Notes: generated from the letters alone by a model not told the origin. A DNA stretch of 19,462 nucleotides from Bryobacterales bacterium (GCA_016713735.1 JADJOP010000040.1:1-19462), one strand, 5' to 3'; numbered from the stretch's first letter, positions 6,645 to 14,284 are shown. Numbers and translations: made by a program.

Positions 6645-7579
6645 CCCGCCGAGCGGCCAATCTCCACGACCGTCGCCGCGGCCCCGGCGGCAGCCGGCAG
6701 CGTTACACGGAACAGACGCGAACCGGGTCCGTTGTCCTCCCCCACCACAAGCACACCCGGCGTGTCCGCACCCACAAGCACTTGCGGTTTGTGCAGCCCC
6801 CCCGCAACGGCAATCTCGTTTCGAATCCACTGCTGCCTGGGATCGGCCGGCATGGCAAACCAGGCGAAACGGGCCGGTGAGCCTTCGCTCTCAGCTTCCA
6901 CCGCGACGAGCGTGCCGTTCACCTGCGTCGTGGCAATGCGGAGCATCGCCGAGCGAGGCTCCTCAAACCACGTGTTCAGGGCGAAGAGCCGCCAGCCGAG
7001 TTCAAAACGCTCCGGCGAGCGCAGCCAGTAGTTGCCGTGCAGGATGTCGGTCCGACCGTCGCCGTCTATGTCCGCAAGGGCGAGGCCTGACTGGGCCGAC
7101 GGCGTATAGATCGAGTAAAGCTCGCGGTAGCGCGCTGCCCGGGCGGCCTCGGCGCTGCGCTCATAGAAGCGGAGCTGCATCTGCAGATGGGTCACCAGCA
7201 GGCCGCGGCGGCCAAAGAGCGTCACCCCGAGGCAGTCGCGGAACGAGGCCTCCGTGTCAATCAGTTCGCGCCGCCAGCCGGGAGCAAGCAGGGCCACCAG
7301 CACGCCGGTCGAGCCGTCGGGGCGCTCCGCCGGGAGCTCGTTCAGGATCAGGTCCAGGCGGCCATCCTGGTTCCAGTCGGCAAGGCAGCCGCCCCGGCCA
7401 TAATTTCCTGACGCGATCGGCCGGCCGTCCACCATCACCCCGTCCCCCCAGGCGAAGGCCCGCGGTCCGCCCGAGGAGGCCTCAGCCGGAGCGACGGCGC
7501 CGCCCCGCGGTCCGGGGGAAGGGCGCGGTTGGCCCGGAAGCGTCAGGACGAGCAGGGGGAGTAGACAAATGCGGTGCAC
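6596..7579 (-). CDS. Secreted FG-GAP/VCBS-repeat protein
   Basis: The 327-residue product starts with a short hydrophobic leader (HRICLLPLLVLTLPG), consistent with a signal peptide and export. Two calcium-binding type repeats are clear: DWNQDGRLDLIL (68-79) and DIDGDGRTDILHGNYW (170-185), the latter with the Asp-x-Asp-x-Asp-Gly loop of FG-GAP/VCBS propeller blades. Weaker blade-like segments lie between and after them. Such proteins are usually extracellular or periplasmic beta-propellers; the binding partner cannot be inferred. The start is GTG at 7579, 21 bases from the GTG of the divergent SirB1-like gene. No ribosome site is visible; a TAGAAT box at 7593-7588 lies just upstream. The 3' end overlaps the cupin gene by 49 bases. 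It is intact. Confidence 0.78.
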   Translation of the reverse strand: MHRICLLPLLVLTLPGQPRPSPGPRGGAVAPAEASSGGPRAFAWGDGVMVDGRPIASGNYGRGGCLADWNQDGRLDLILNELPAERPDGSTGVLVALLAPGWRRELIDTEASFRDCLGVTLFGRRGLLVTHLQMQLRFYERSAEAARAARYRELYSIYTPSAQSGLALADIDGDGRTDILHGNYWLRSPERFELGWRLFALNTWFEEPRSAMLRIATTQVNGTLVAVEAESEGSPARFAWFAMPADPRQQWIRNEIAVAGGLHKPQVLVGADTPGVLVVGEDNGPGSRLFRVTLPAAAGAAATVVEIGRSAGYLAAGEGGTPAVVRK

Positions 7580-7600
7580 TCGGACCTATTCTAGAAGGAG
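7580..7600. promoter_or_regulatory. Minimal shared divergent promoter with a palindromic -10
   Basis: Only 21 bases separate the GTG start at 7579 (minus) from the GTG start at 7601 (plus). They contain the palindrome TTCTAGAA (7589-7596). It supplies TAGAAT on the minus strand (7593-7588, five of six consensus bases) and TATTCT on the plus strand (7587-7592). A TAGACA at 7562-7567 could act as a plus -35 with a long 19-base spacer. AAGGAGG (7595-7601) touches the plus start. Confidence 0.45.
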
Positions 7601-8419
7601 GTGGAAGCACTCCAACGAATCCTGCTCGACCGTGACGAGAGCGCGCCGCTCGATGTGGCCGCCCTCGAGCTGGCCCGCGTCGAGTATCCGCGCATGGAAC
7701 TCGAGCCCTTCCTCGATCTGCTCGATTCCCACGCCCGTGAGCTCGAAGAACGCGTGCCCGAAGGCGCCAGCGGTGTCGAGTATGTGAAGATCGCCTGCGA
7801 ATACCTGTTCGATGAGCTCGGTTTCCGCGGCAACACGGAGCGCTACTATTCCGCCGAAAACTCCTGCCTCAGCCAGGTGTTGCTCAACCGCACCGGCATT
7901 CCCATCACCCTCGCCGTCGTCCTCATTGAGGTCTCGCGCCGTCTCGACCGTCCCGTCTACGGCGTCTCCCTGCCCGGTCATTTCGTGGCCCGCTATGGAG
8001 TGGAAGGCGAAGGGCTGTTCATCGACTGTTTCCACGGCGGGCGCCTCATGGATGCCGATCAGTGCCGCGAACTGGCGCTCGAGGTGTCCGGTGTCGACAT
8101 TGCCTCCAATCCGGCCCTGCTCGAAGCGGCCACCAAGCGCAGCATCCTGGTGCGAATGTTAAATAATCTCCGCAACGCCTACCTGCGCGAGGAAAATTTC
8201 GCTTCCCAGATCGCCGTCCTCGGTCTGCTGCTGCTGGCCATGCCGCAGTCGGCCGACGGGTACAAACAGCGCGGCGTCTGCCACATGGCGACGAAGCAGT
8301 ACGGCAGCGCCCTGGCCGACTTCCAGCGCTATCTGGAACTCTGCCCGCAGGCGGCTGACCGGGCACTGGTCGAAGAGCAGGCCGAGCGCCTGAAACGGTT
8401 CCTGGAAACCAGCCTCTAA
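7601..8419 (+). CDS. SirB1 family (transglutaminase-like core with TPR) protein
   Basis: The 272-residue product follows the SirB1/Transglut_core2 pattern: an N-terminal helical part (QRILLDRDESAPLDVAALEL), then NSCLSQVLLNRTGIPITLAV (87-106), GVSLPGHFVARY (121-132) and DCFHGGRLMD (142-151), followed by TPR-like helices from about 200 onward (AVLGLLLLAMPQSADGYKQR). Members have unclear function, probably protein-protein interaction; peptidase activity is unproven. GTG at 7601 fits where relatives begin, and there is no ATG until residue 32. However, AAGGAGG abuts this GTG with no spacing, so the ribosome site cannot work normally and the message may be leaderless. The gene is intact and divergent from the FG-GAP gene. 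Confidence 0.8.
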   Translation: MEALQRILLDRDESAPLDVAALELARVEYPRMELEPFLDLLDSHARELEERVPEGASGVEYVKIACEYLFDELGFRGNTERYYSAENSCLSQVLLNRTGIPITLAVVLIEVSRRLDRPVYGVSLPGHFVARYGVEGEGLFIDCFHGGRLMDADQCRELALEVSGVDIASNPALLEAATKRSILVRMLNNLRNAYLREENFASQIAVLGLLLLAMPQSADGYKQRGVCHMATKQYGSALADFQRYLELCPQAADRALVEEQAERLKRFLETSL

Positions 8420-8463
8420 TCCGCCCGCCCCGCGTTTTTCGCACCGCCCCGCCGCGCGATTTT

Positions 8464-8493
8464 CTGAAACAAAACTAGCCGGTTTTGTATAAT
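8464..8493 (+). promoter_or_regulatory. Promoter with perfect TATAAT
   Basis: A consensus -10 (TATAAT, 8488-8493) is preceded by CTGAAA (8464-8469, four of six -35 bases) with an 18-base spacer. RNA would start near 8500, leaving a leader of about 114 bases before the ATG at 8614. Confidence 0.65.
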
Positions 8494-8584
8494 GAGGTGG
8501 CTTCTGCTCGCGCGCCCCGGCGGCAGGCGGGCAGGCTGTGCGACCGGCGCCGGCCAGACGCAACGTTGTCTCTCAAGGTTTTGG

Positions 8585-8607
8585 CCTCACCATCCGATAA
8601 GGTGAGG
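8585..8607 (+). promoter_or_regulatory. Leader hairpin masking the ribosome binding site
   Basis: CCTCACC (8585-8591) pairs perfectly with GGTGAGG (8601-8607) across a 9-base loop. The 3' arm runs into the ribosome site AGGAGA (8605-8610) of the gene starting at 8614, so folding would hide part of it. Upstream in the leader are the palindromes CCGGCGCCGG (8544-8553) and CAACGTTG (8561-8568). Confidence 0.5.
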
Positions 8608-8613
8608 AGAACC

Positions 8614-8928
8614 ATGCTGGATGGAATCTTAGACGCGGAAGCGCCACTGCCCCAATTCAATAAGCTCATGACGGAGTGGTTGAAGGGTACGCTCAATCGC
8701 AATACCTTCCGGCCTTGGGAAATCGAGATCCTGCTCGACATCGAGGGCTGTAACCTGCGCGATGCCAACCGCCGAGAAATCCTGCGGCGCTATCAAAAGG
8801 CCGTCAAACGCAACGTCGACCGCGGCGGCAGTTCCCTGCTCAAGCTAAGCGAGTACCTCGAACTCCAACGGCGCCGCTCCGAACAACGCCAAACCGTCGG
8901 CACCGGACTCGCAGCCGACGACGAGTAA
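8614..8928 (+). CDS. Hypothetical protein, 104 residues, behind a structured leader
   Basis: I chose ATG 8614 because AGGAGA precedes it by a few bases and a perfect -10 box lies 120 bases further up; an in-frame ATG at 8485 overlaps that -10 and is not credible. The product is mostly helical and strongly charged: PLPQFNKLMTEWLKGTLNRN (11-30), FRPWEIEILLDIEGCNLRD (32-50), REILRRYQKAVKRNVDRG (54-71), and a Gln/Arg-rich tail. The basic helix could bind nucleic acid, but this is a guess. No signal peptide or membrane segment. I do not recognise a named family. A clear promoter with a ribosome-site hairpin suggests tight control of expression. A C-rich tract follows the stop directly. Confidence 0.7.
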   Translation: MLDGILDAEAPLPQFNKLMTEWLKGTLNRNTFRPWEIEILLDIEGCNLRDANRREILRRYQKAVKRNVDRGGSSLLKLSEYLELQRRRSEQRQTVGTGLAADDE

Positions 8929-9060
8929 TCCCCCGCCGCCCTCCCCGCGCAACGTCCCCGCCCCCCCTCCGCCTGCAACGCCTCCGCCCCACCCCCTCAC
9001 CCCGCAACTTCCCCGCGGCCCCCCGCCCTGCCCGCCTCACCACAGCCCCCCGCCCCCCCT
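8929..9060. repeat. C-rich, almost purine-free tract with imperfect 26-29 base repeats
   Basis: About 130 bases after the stop at 8928 consist mainly of C with scattered T and G on the plus strand. GCAAC flanked by C-rich sequence recurs at 8949, 8975 and 9004 (spacings 26 and 29). The minus strand has several G runs of three to six near 9020-9058. It fits a Rho-dependent termination region for the plus-strand transcript and could also form a G-quadruplex on the other strand. Confidence 0.5.
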
Positions 9061-9086
9061 TGCGCGCTGCGATATGCTGGAGTTTC

Positions 9087-9377
9087 ATGTCCAACGAAGC
9101 AGCCAAGCGAATCGTCTTTTGCGTCAAGTTCCAGCGCGAATTGGAGGGGCTGGACGAGGTTCCCTTCGACGGCCACCCCCTCGGCCAGCGCATCTACGAA
9201 AACGTCTCCAAACAGGCCTGGAAAATGTGGGTCGAGCACTTGAAAATGCTCATGAATGAGTACCGCCTCAACCTGGGCACGCAAGAGGCCCAGCAGTTCC
9301 TGCTCTCGCAGATGGAAAACTACTTCTTCGGCGAAGGCTCCGCGCTCCCGCCCGATTTCGTCGCCCCGGCGCACTAA
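9087..9377 (+). CDS. yggX: Probable Fe(2+)-trafficking protein YggX
   Basis: YggX is a small cytoplasmic protein thought to carry Fe(II) and protect iron-sulfur proteins from oxidation. The 96-residue product has the family's conserved cysteine in VFCVKF (Cys12), EGLDEVPFDGHPLG (20-33), RIYENVSKQAWKMW (35-48), MNEYRLNL (56-63) and the end PDFVAP. Length is normal (about 90). ATG 9087 has GGAG 4-5 bases upstream; an earlier in-frame ATG at 9060 has no such site. It lies between the C-rich tract and a convergent membrane protein gene. After the TAA the frame stays open for 18 more codons, which I take as chance. It is intact. Confidence 0.93.
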   Translation: MSNEAAKRIVFCVKFQRELEGLDEVPFDGHPLGQRIYENVSKQAWKMWVEHLKMLMNEYRLNLGTQEAQQFLLSQMENYFFGEGSALPPDFVAPAH

Positions 9378-9448
9378 CGCCCCTCGCCCACCACCAGCCG
9401 AGGCATCCCCGGCGTCGGCCTGCCGCTGCGCTAAGTCTTCCCGCCGCG

Positions 9449-10591
9449 CTAGATCTTGATGAAGATCTTCCGCCGGTAGAGCCAGTAGCACAAAGCGAAC
9501 ATCACGGCCAGAACGGCCAGATTCTGGGGAATGGCCCCCGCTGGCCCAAGCCAGGCAAAGTTGCCCGTGAAGGCCCCCATGCCGCGCGACAGCCAGCCGC
9601 GCAACACCTGCGAAAACGAGTAGAGGAACAGCGAATTGGCCCCCACCACCAGGGCCGGGAAGGCCCAGCCGCGCTTGCCCTTCGCCTCCATCAACCAGTA
9701 ACAGGCAGCAAACGCCGCCAGCACCCACCCCAAACTCACCAGCAGGAACGAGCCCAGCCACAGCCGCTTCACCATCGGGATCACTGGCGACAGCGCCATT
9801 CCGGCGACCCAGCAGGCGGCGGCCCAGGCCAGCAGTGTCTTCACACGCCCCGTGTGCGAACCGGGGCGGCGCAGGTACATGCCCGTCCACATGCCGGCCA
9901 GAATCGTGAGAGAGTTTCCGAGAAAGTTGAAGGTCGTGTAGAAGCCCGAGTAGTTGTAGCCGAGGAGGGCAAGGTCGAGGCGCGCGCCAATGTTGGCCGC
10001 GGGGTCGAACGGACCGCCAGGCCCAGGGCTCAGGAAGAAGAGCCCGTTGTGAACAACAAACAGGGCCAGCGCGGCCCCAGCCTGGGCGCGTGGCGCCAGG
10101 TTCCACAAGGCGAAGCAGAGCAGGTAGCCGAAGGCGATCTGGCACAGGACGTTGATGAACTGCGGCTTCAGTCCGCTCGTCGAGCCCCAGTTGGAGAGGA
10201 TGTTCGAGAGAGCCAGCAGAAACAGTGCCCGCCAGGCAACGTGGCCGAACAGCCGGCCGCGCGAGTCGCCGCGGCTTTGACGGCTGGCGAAGGCAAAGGG
10301 CATGGCCGCCCCGACGATAAAGGTGAAGGCCGGCTGGATCAGGTCCCACAACGTGCAGCCGATCCACGGCGCGTGTTCAAACTGGTAAGCGAGCCAGGCA
10401 AGGGAGGGGTTGTCTTTGAAGGCGGGGTGGATGCCGAAGCCATGCGAGATCAGGAGGATCATCGTCAGCCCTCGGAAAGCGTCGAGCGAGGCTAGGCGCT
10501 CGGCCGCGGGCGGCGTGGCGGTGCCGGCGAGGGCGGTGGCGGAGGCGGGCGCGGCCGAGGACGCGGTCGCGGCTGCGGAGACGGTGGCCAT
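9449..10591 (-). CDS. HGSNAT-like (DUF5009) membrane acyltransferase
   Basis: A 380-residue integral membrane protein with about ten hydrophobic segments. After an Ala/Thr-rich N-terminal tail of about 30 residues it has RLASLDAFRGLTMILLI (32-48) and EHAPWIGCTLWDLIQPAFTF (72-91), the hallmarks of bacterial relatives of heparan-alpha-glucosaminide N-acetyltransferase. His73 matches the position of the catalytic histidine in that family. It probably moves an acyl group across the inner membrane onto a sugar; the acceptor is unknown. ATG 10591 is preferred because upstream codons would be low-complexity repeat sequence and overlap the divergent dinB gene. No good ribosome site is present. A TACACT box lies 14 bases upstream of the ATG (10611-10606, minus). 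It is intact. Confidence 0.82.
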   Translation of the reverse strand: MATVSAAATASSAAPASATALAGTATPPAAERLASLDAFRGLTMILLISHGFGIHPAFKDNPSLAWLAYQFEHAPWIGCTLWDLIQPAFTFIVGAAMPFAFASRQSRGDSRGRLFGHVAWRALFLLALSNILSNWGSTSGLKPQFINVLCQIAFGYLLCFALWNLAPRAQAGAALALFVVHNGLFFLSPGPGGPFDPAANIGARLDLALLGYNYSGFYTTFNFLGNSLTILAGMWTGMYLRRPGSHTGRVKTLLAWAAACWVAGMALSPVIPMVKRLWLGSFLLVSLGWVLAAFAACYWLMEAKGKRGWAFPALVVGANSLFLYSFSQVLRGWLSRGMGAFTGNFAWLGPAGAIPQNLAVLAVMFALCYWLYRRKIFIKI

Positions 10592-10634
10592 GGGGTTGAC
10601 CACAGAGTGTACCGGATCGAGCGGCCAAGCGGGC

Positions 10635-10670
10635 GGCGCACCACCCGGCGCACCACCCGGCGCGTCACCC
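10635..10670. repeat. Three 12-base direct repeats in the divergent promoter region
   Basis: GGCGCACCACCC occurs exactly at 10635-10646 and 10647-10658, and with two changes (GGCGCGTCACCC) at 10659-10670. The array lies between the acyltransferase and DinB genes and ends 5 bases before the DinB extended -10, covering the -35 zone. Confidence 0.75.
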
Positions 10671-10674
10671 CGCA

Positions 10675-10683
10675 TGCTATTCT
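10675..10683 (+). promoter_or_regulatory. Extended -10 upstream of the DinB-fold gene
   Basis: TG-C-TATTCT matches the extended -10 pattern. RNA would start near 10690, giving a leader of about 30 bases that contains GAGGAGG before the ATG at 10720. No -35 box is seen; the 12-base repeats occupy that place. Confidence 0.4.
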
Positions 10684-10719
10684 GCCGGGGCGCGGTGAGG
10701 GCCCGCGCGAGGAGGTGCG

Positions 10720-11217
10720 ATGGCGGACGGAAACGGTGCACAGTTGCTGGAGGTGGTCTTGGATGCCTGGGACCGCAACCAGCAGATCCTGCTCAACCTG
10801 CTGCGCGCCGTGCCCGAGGGCGGGCTGGCGGCGCGGGCGCTGGCCGGCAGCCCGACCGTAGCCGAAATGTTCACCCACCTCCACCATGAGCGGATGGTCT
10901 CCGTGCTCGAAGAGGCCCCGGAGTGCGCGGGCACGGTACCGCAGCGGGAATGGCTGGATGAGCGCGACGCGGCACGGATTGAGGCGATGCTCGTGGAGAG
11001 CGCGCGGCGTGTGCGTGAGGCGGTGCAAGGCAGGGTGGAGGCGGGGCGGCAAACCGAGCTCGACTACGACCACCCGCTCCTGCTGCTGCAGTTGCTCCTG
11101 TTCCACGACGCCTACCACCATGGCCAGATCAAACTCGCGCTGAAGGCCGCCGGCCTGGCCCTCGACGATCAGTTTGCCGGGCCGCTCACCTGGGGCGTGT
11201 GGAGAAGGCGGCGCTAA
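10720..11217 (+). CDS. DinB-fold protein
   Basis: DinB-fold proteins are four-helix bundles with three metal-binding histidines; some are thiol-dependent transferases and many are uncharacterised. The 165-residue product has HLHHERM (His53-His56) and FHDAYHHGQIK (His129, His133, His134), the two histidine clusters of the family, and helices of the right spacing. ATG 10720 has GAGGAGG just upstream. It diverges from the acyltransferase gene and converges on the AAA ATPase gene. Function beyond the fold is unknown; damage induction is not implied by the name. It is intact. Confidence 0.83.
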   Translation: MADGNGAQLLEVVLDAWDRNQQILLNLLRAVPEGGLAARALAGSPTVAEMFTHLHHERMVSVLEEAPECAGTVPQREWLDERDAARIEAMLVESARRVREAVQGRVEAGRQTELDYDHPLLLLQLLLFHDAYHHGQIKLALKAAGLALDDQFAGPLTWGVWRRRR

Positions 11218-11247
11218 CCGGCCTCGCCCACTGCCCCCTGCCGTCGC

Positions 11248-11268
11248 GGCCCACGCGCGTGTAGGGCC
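11248..11268. terminator. Weak hairpin between convergent genes
   Basis: GGCCC (11248-11252) pairs with GGGCC (11264-11268) around an inner ACGCGCGT palindrome. It lies in the 66-base gap between the convergent DinB and ATPase genes. There is no T run on either side, so a terminator role is only possible. Confidence 0.25.
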
Positions 11269-11283
11269 CCGCGCGCACTCCCG

Positions 11284-12555
11284 CTATTCCAGCTTGTTTT
11301 CGCTGCGCGCGAAGTAGAGGTTGACGGCGCGCTCCAGGTCGTCCTTCGACATCGATACCGGACGCTTCTCATACTCGCTGATCGACATCAGGATGTTGCA
11401 GATGTCCAGCGGATAACAGGCGCGAAGTTCGGTGCGGCCGTCGCGCAGGCAGAGGTTGCGCAAATACTCCGAGCTGTCGCTTTCGGCCGGCACGCGCTTG
11501 GCGGTGACGACGCGGTTGAAAATCTGGTCGAAGCAATTGGCATCGACCGGTTCGATGAAGATCTTGTTGTGAATGCGGCGCAGGAACGCCTCGTCGGCGA
11601 GGTGCGACGGGTCGAGGTTGGTCGAGAACACCACCATCAGTTCGAACGGGATCTGGAACTTCACGCCATAGCGCAGCGTGAGGTAGTCCACGCGGCGGTC
11701 CAACGGCACGATCCAGCGGTTCAGCAGGTCGCGCGGCGACATCAACTGGCGGCCAAAGTCGTCAATGATGAAGATGCCGTTGTTGGCCTTCATTTGCAAC
11801 GGCGCGGCGTAGATGCCCGAGGTGTCGTCCAGGCGCAGTTCGAGCATCGACGGGATCAACTCGCCGCCGACGACGATGCACGGCCGTTTGCACAGCACCC
11901 AGCGCGGGTCGATGTCGGGGTCGTCGATCTCGATGCGGTGGTGCACCACGGGGTCGTACAAACTGATGATCTGGTTGTCCACCTCAATCGCATAGGGGAT
12001 GAGGATGGCGTCCTGGTAGATGCGCAGCATGCGCTCGGCCACCGAGGTTTTGCCGTTTCCGGAAGGCCCATAGAGGAAGATCGAGCTTTGCGAGATGAGC
12101 GCCGGGCCCAACTGGTCCAGCAGGCGGTCCGTGATGATGAGGTCAGAAAGCGCGTTGCGCAGGCCCTTCCGGTCCACGTCGACGTTGGCGCTCTGGGTGC
12201 GCGTGGCGGCCACGTAATCGTTGAGCGAAACAGGCGCGGCGCCGGCGTACTGCGAGATCTGGAAGCGGTCCGAGGCGAGGTTCTTGCCGGCCTGCGAGAG
12301 GACAAAGCTGTAGTCGTTGCCGACCATCCCCTTCACCTCAACCAATTGCTGCGAACGAAGCTGGCGGAAGGCCTGGTCGACGATCGGGATGCTCAGCTTC
12401 AGCGAGCGGCTGAGTGACTGCAGGCTGGAAAAGCCTTCGAGCATCAGCCGGCGCAGCACAAGGTCGAGGACGAGCGATTCCGGAATGCGCAGGGTATCGT
12501 AATCCTGCGGCACTTCCGGTTTGAACGAGGTGGTGATTCCGGCAATGGTCGACAT
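11284..12555 (-). CDS. AAA family ATPase with N-terminal winged-helix region
   Basis: A 423-residue cytoplasmic ATPase. Residues about 25-100 look like a winged-helix or wHTH-type domain (LVLRRLMLEGFSSLQSLSRS, QLVEVKGM). The AAA core follows: Walker A GPSGNGKT (163-170), Walker B IFIIDDFG (261-268), sensor 1 STN (311-313) and a possible arginine finger in FLRRIHNK (324-331). The region after Walker A (EVDNQIISLYDP) is not typical of well-known AAA groups. I recall similar stand-alone ATPases in acidobacteria and deltaproteobacteria, without a known function. ATG 12555 is preferred to the GTG one codon before it. There is no clear ribosome site; GATAAC lies upstream as a weak -10. It is intact and neighbours are unrelated. 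Confidence 0.78.
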   Translation of the reverse strand: MSTIAGITTSFKPEVPQDYDTLRIPESLVLDLVLRRLMLEGFSSLQSLSRSLKLSIPIVDQAFRQLRSQQLVEVKGMVGNDYSFVLSQAGKNLASDRFQISQYAGAAPVSLNDYVAATRTQSANVDVDRKGLRNALSDLIITDRLLDQLGPALISQSSIFLYGPSGNGKTSVAERMLRIYQDAILIPYAIEVDNQIISLYDPVVHHRIEIDDPDIDPRWVLCKRPCIVVGGELIPSMLELRLDDTSGIYAAPLQMKANNGIFIIDDFGRQLMSPRDLLNRWIVPLDRRVDYLTLRYGVKFQIPFELMVVFSTNLDPSHLADEAFLRRIHNKIFIEPVDANCFDQIFNRVVTAKRVPAESDSSEYLRNLCLRDGRTELRACYPLDICNILMSISEYEKRPVSMSKDDLERAVNLYFARSENKLE

Positions 12556-12733
12556 CACTGGAGTTATCGGCGGACGGGGGCCGGGAGTTTACGTTGGGAG
12601 GAGGAAAAGGGGGCGAAGGGCGGTCAGGTTGACGCGGCCTCTCTCCTCAAGTGCCCTGCCAGAGGCGAGGACGACCGTCGTTTTCGACCGCTGAGACGGA
12701 CTCCCTCCGCGGCGGGGATGCGCGCGGGGCGCC

Positions 12734-14284
12734 TCAGTGATGCCGGGACAGCCGGTCGACCTCGGCGGCGGTTTCGGCGAGAATGTGTTCGCTTACCTCC
12801 TGGGGCACCATGCCTTCGATGGCGGCCCGCTGGAGGGCGTCGCGTTCGGCGGCGAGGAGGCGGAGGCGGGTGAGGCGCACCTCTTCGTCGAGGATGGCGG
12901 GGTTGGATTCCTGGCTTTCGCGGAGCATGGTCTCAATTGCGTTCGCTCGATCGGCTGCTTCCCCGGATAGCAGTTCGAACGCCGCCGGCGACACCGAGCG
13001 CAGATTCCGTAGTCGATCGAGTTCCGTGCGGGCAGCGCTCACGGCCAGCTGACGTGCCTTCTGCAAGGCATAGGAAGTGTCGGCTGGCGCCACCACCCCC
13101 AGCCAGGAGAGCAGCGGTTTCATCGTCAAGCCCTGCACCACAATCGAAAAGGCGACGACTCCAAAGCAGAGGGTCAGCAACGTGCCGCGGTGAGGAAAAT
13201 CCTGTGGCAGGCTGAGCGCCAATGCGATGGAGACACTGCCGTGCAATCCGCCCCAGATCATGATCGGATTCCAGCGCGGAGGTATTGGCTCTCCGAGCCG
13301 GCCGCTCAATGGGGTAAGCAAATACACCACCAGTGCGCGGCCGAGCAGGACGGCGCCGATGGCGAGCAGAATCGACCACCAGGAGTCGATCATCTCGGCT
13401 ACGTGCACCTCGATGCCAATGAGCAGGAACACCAGGGAGTTGATGAGGAAGGCCATGTATTCCCAAAAGGACCAGACCGCCACCCGCGTCCTGGGGCTCA
13501 TTCCCGTGTAGGCGCCGTAGTTGCCGACCGGGAGGCCGGCAACCACGGTGGCAATGACGCCGGAAACATGCAACTGTTCGGCCAGGAGGTAAGACCCGTA
13601 GGCCACGATCGTTGTTAACGTAATCTCGATCCTGGGCTCATCCACTTGCTCGGTGACCTTGCTGGCGGCGAAGCCGACCATCAAGCCAAGGAGTCCCCCG
13701 CCGATGGCGACGACAAAGAACTGGCGGATGCCGTGGACCGCATCGAACTGATTGGTCAGAATGCCGGCGAGAATCAGCTGAAAGACCACCGCGGCGGTGC
13801 CGTCATTGAACAGGCCTCGCCCTCGACGATGACGCCGAGGCGCTTGCTGACGCCGAGGTCGCGGAAGAGGGCGATGACGGCGATGGGATCGGTGGCGCTG
13901 ATGAGCGCGCCGAACAGCAGCGCTGTCAGTACAGGAGTCCCAGGATCTGATGAACCACAAACCCGGTGATCGTGGTGGCGACGGTGACGCCGACCACGGC
14001 GAAGAGCACGATGGAGCGGAGGTTCTCCCGGAGCAGTTTGATCTCAATGTTCAGACTCGATTCAAACAGGAGCGCCGGCAGGATGAGGATGAAGACGACA
14101 TCGGGGTGAGCAGTTGGGCATTGCCGACAACTTCCTTGATCGGCACATGGAAGAGATCGATGGCGAATCCGGCGAAGACCAAGGCAATCGTGTAGGGAAT
14201 GCGCCAGCGGCTGGTCAGCAGCGCGACGGCCGACACCGCGAGTAGAAGCAGCAAGGACAACTCGACAATGACGGTTGCGGACAT
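12734..14284 (-). pseudogene. CPA1 family Na+/H+ antiporter, three frameshifts
   Basis: A cation/proton antiporter (NhaP/NHE type) in the inner membrane. ATG 14284 begins MSATVIVELSLLLLLAVSAV. The frame changes near 14103, where DVVFILILPALLFESSLNIE continues it, near 13928, where TALLFGALISATDPIAVIAL (the ion-site ATDP motif) appears, and near 13818, before EGEGLFNDGTAAVVF. Each change is one missing base. From there it is open to the TGA at 12734 and includes VSGVIATVVAGL and a WGGLHGSVSIALALSLP segment, then a soluble tail of about 110 residues. With the bases restored it would be about 517 residues, normal for the family. It diverges from the secretin gene. The precise ion (Na+, K+ or Li+) cannot be told. 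Confidence 0.8.

Noticed and set aside
6400..7635. Long plus-strand open frame of 411 codons opposite the FG-GAP gene
   Set aside because: Low-complexity Pro/Arg/Ser product; the minus strand has Ca-binding repeats and a signal peptide.
9378..9434. In-frame 18-codon extension after the yggX stop
   Set aside because: YggX ends normally at 9377; an open stretch this short is common in GC-rich DNA, and no read-through signal is visible.
8997..10367. Long minus-strand open frame of 456 codons
   Set aside because: It runs antisense to yggX and across the wrong frame of the membrane acyltransferase; composition is that of a GC-rich shadow.
10592..10741. Longer N-terminus for the membrane acyltransferase
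   Set aside because: It would translate the 12-base repeats and overlap the DinB start; homology begins after 10591.
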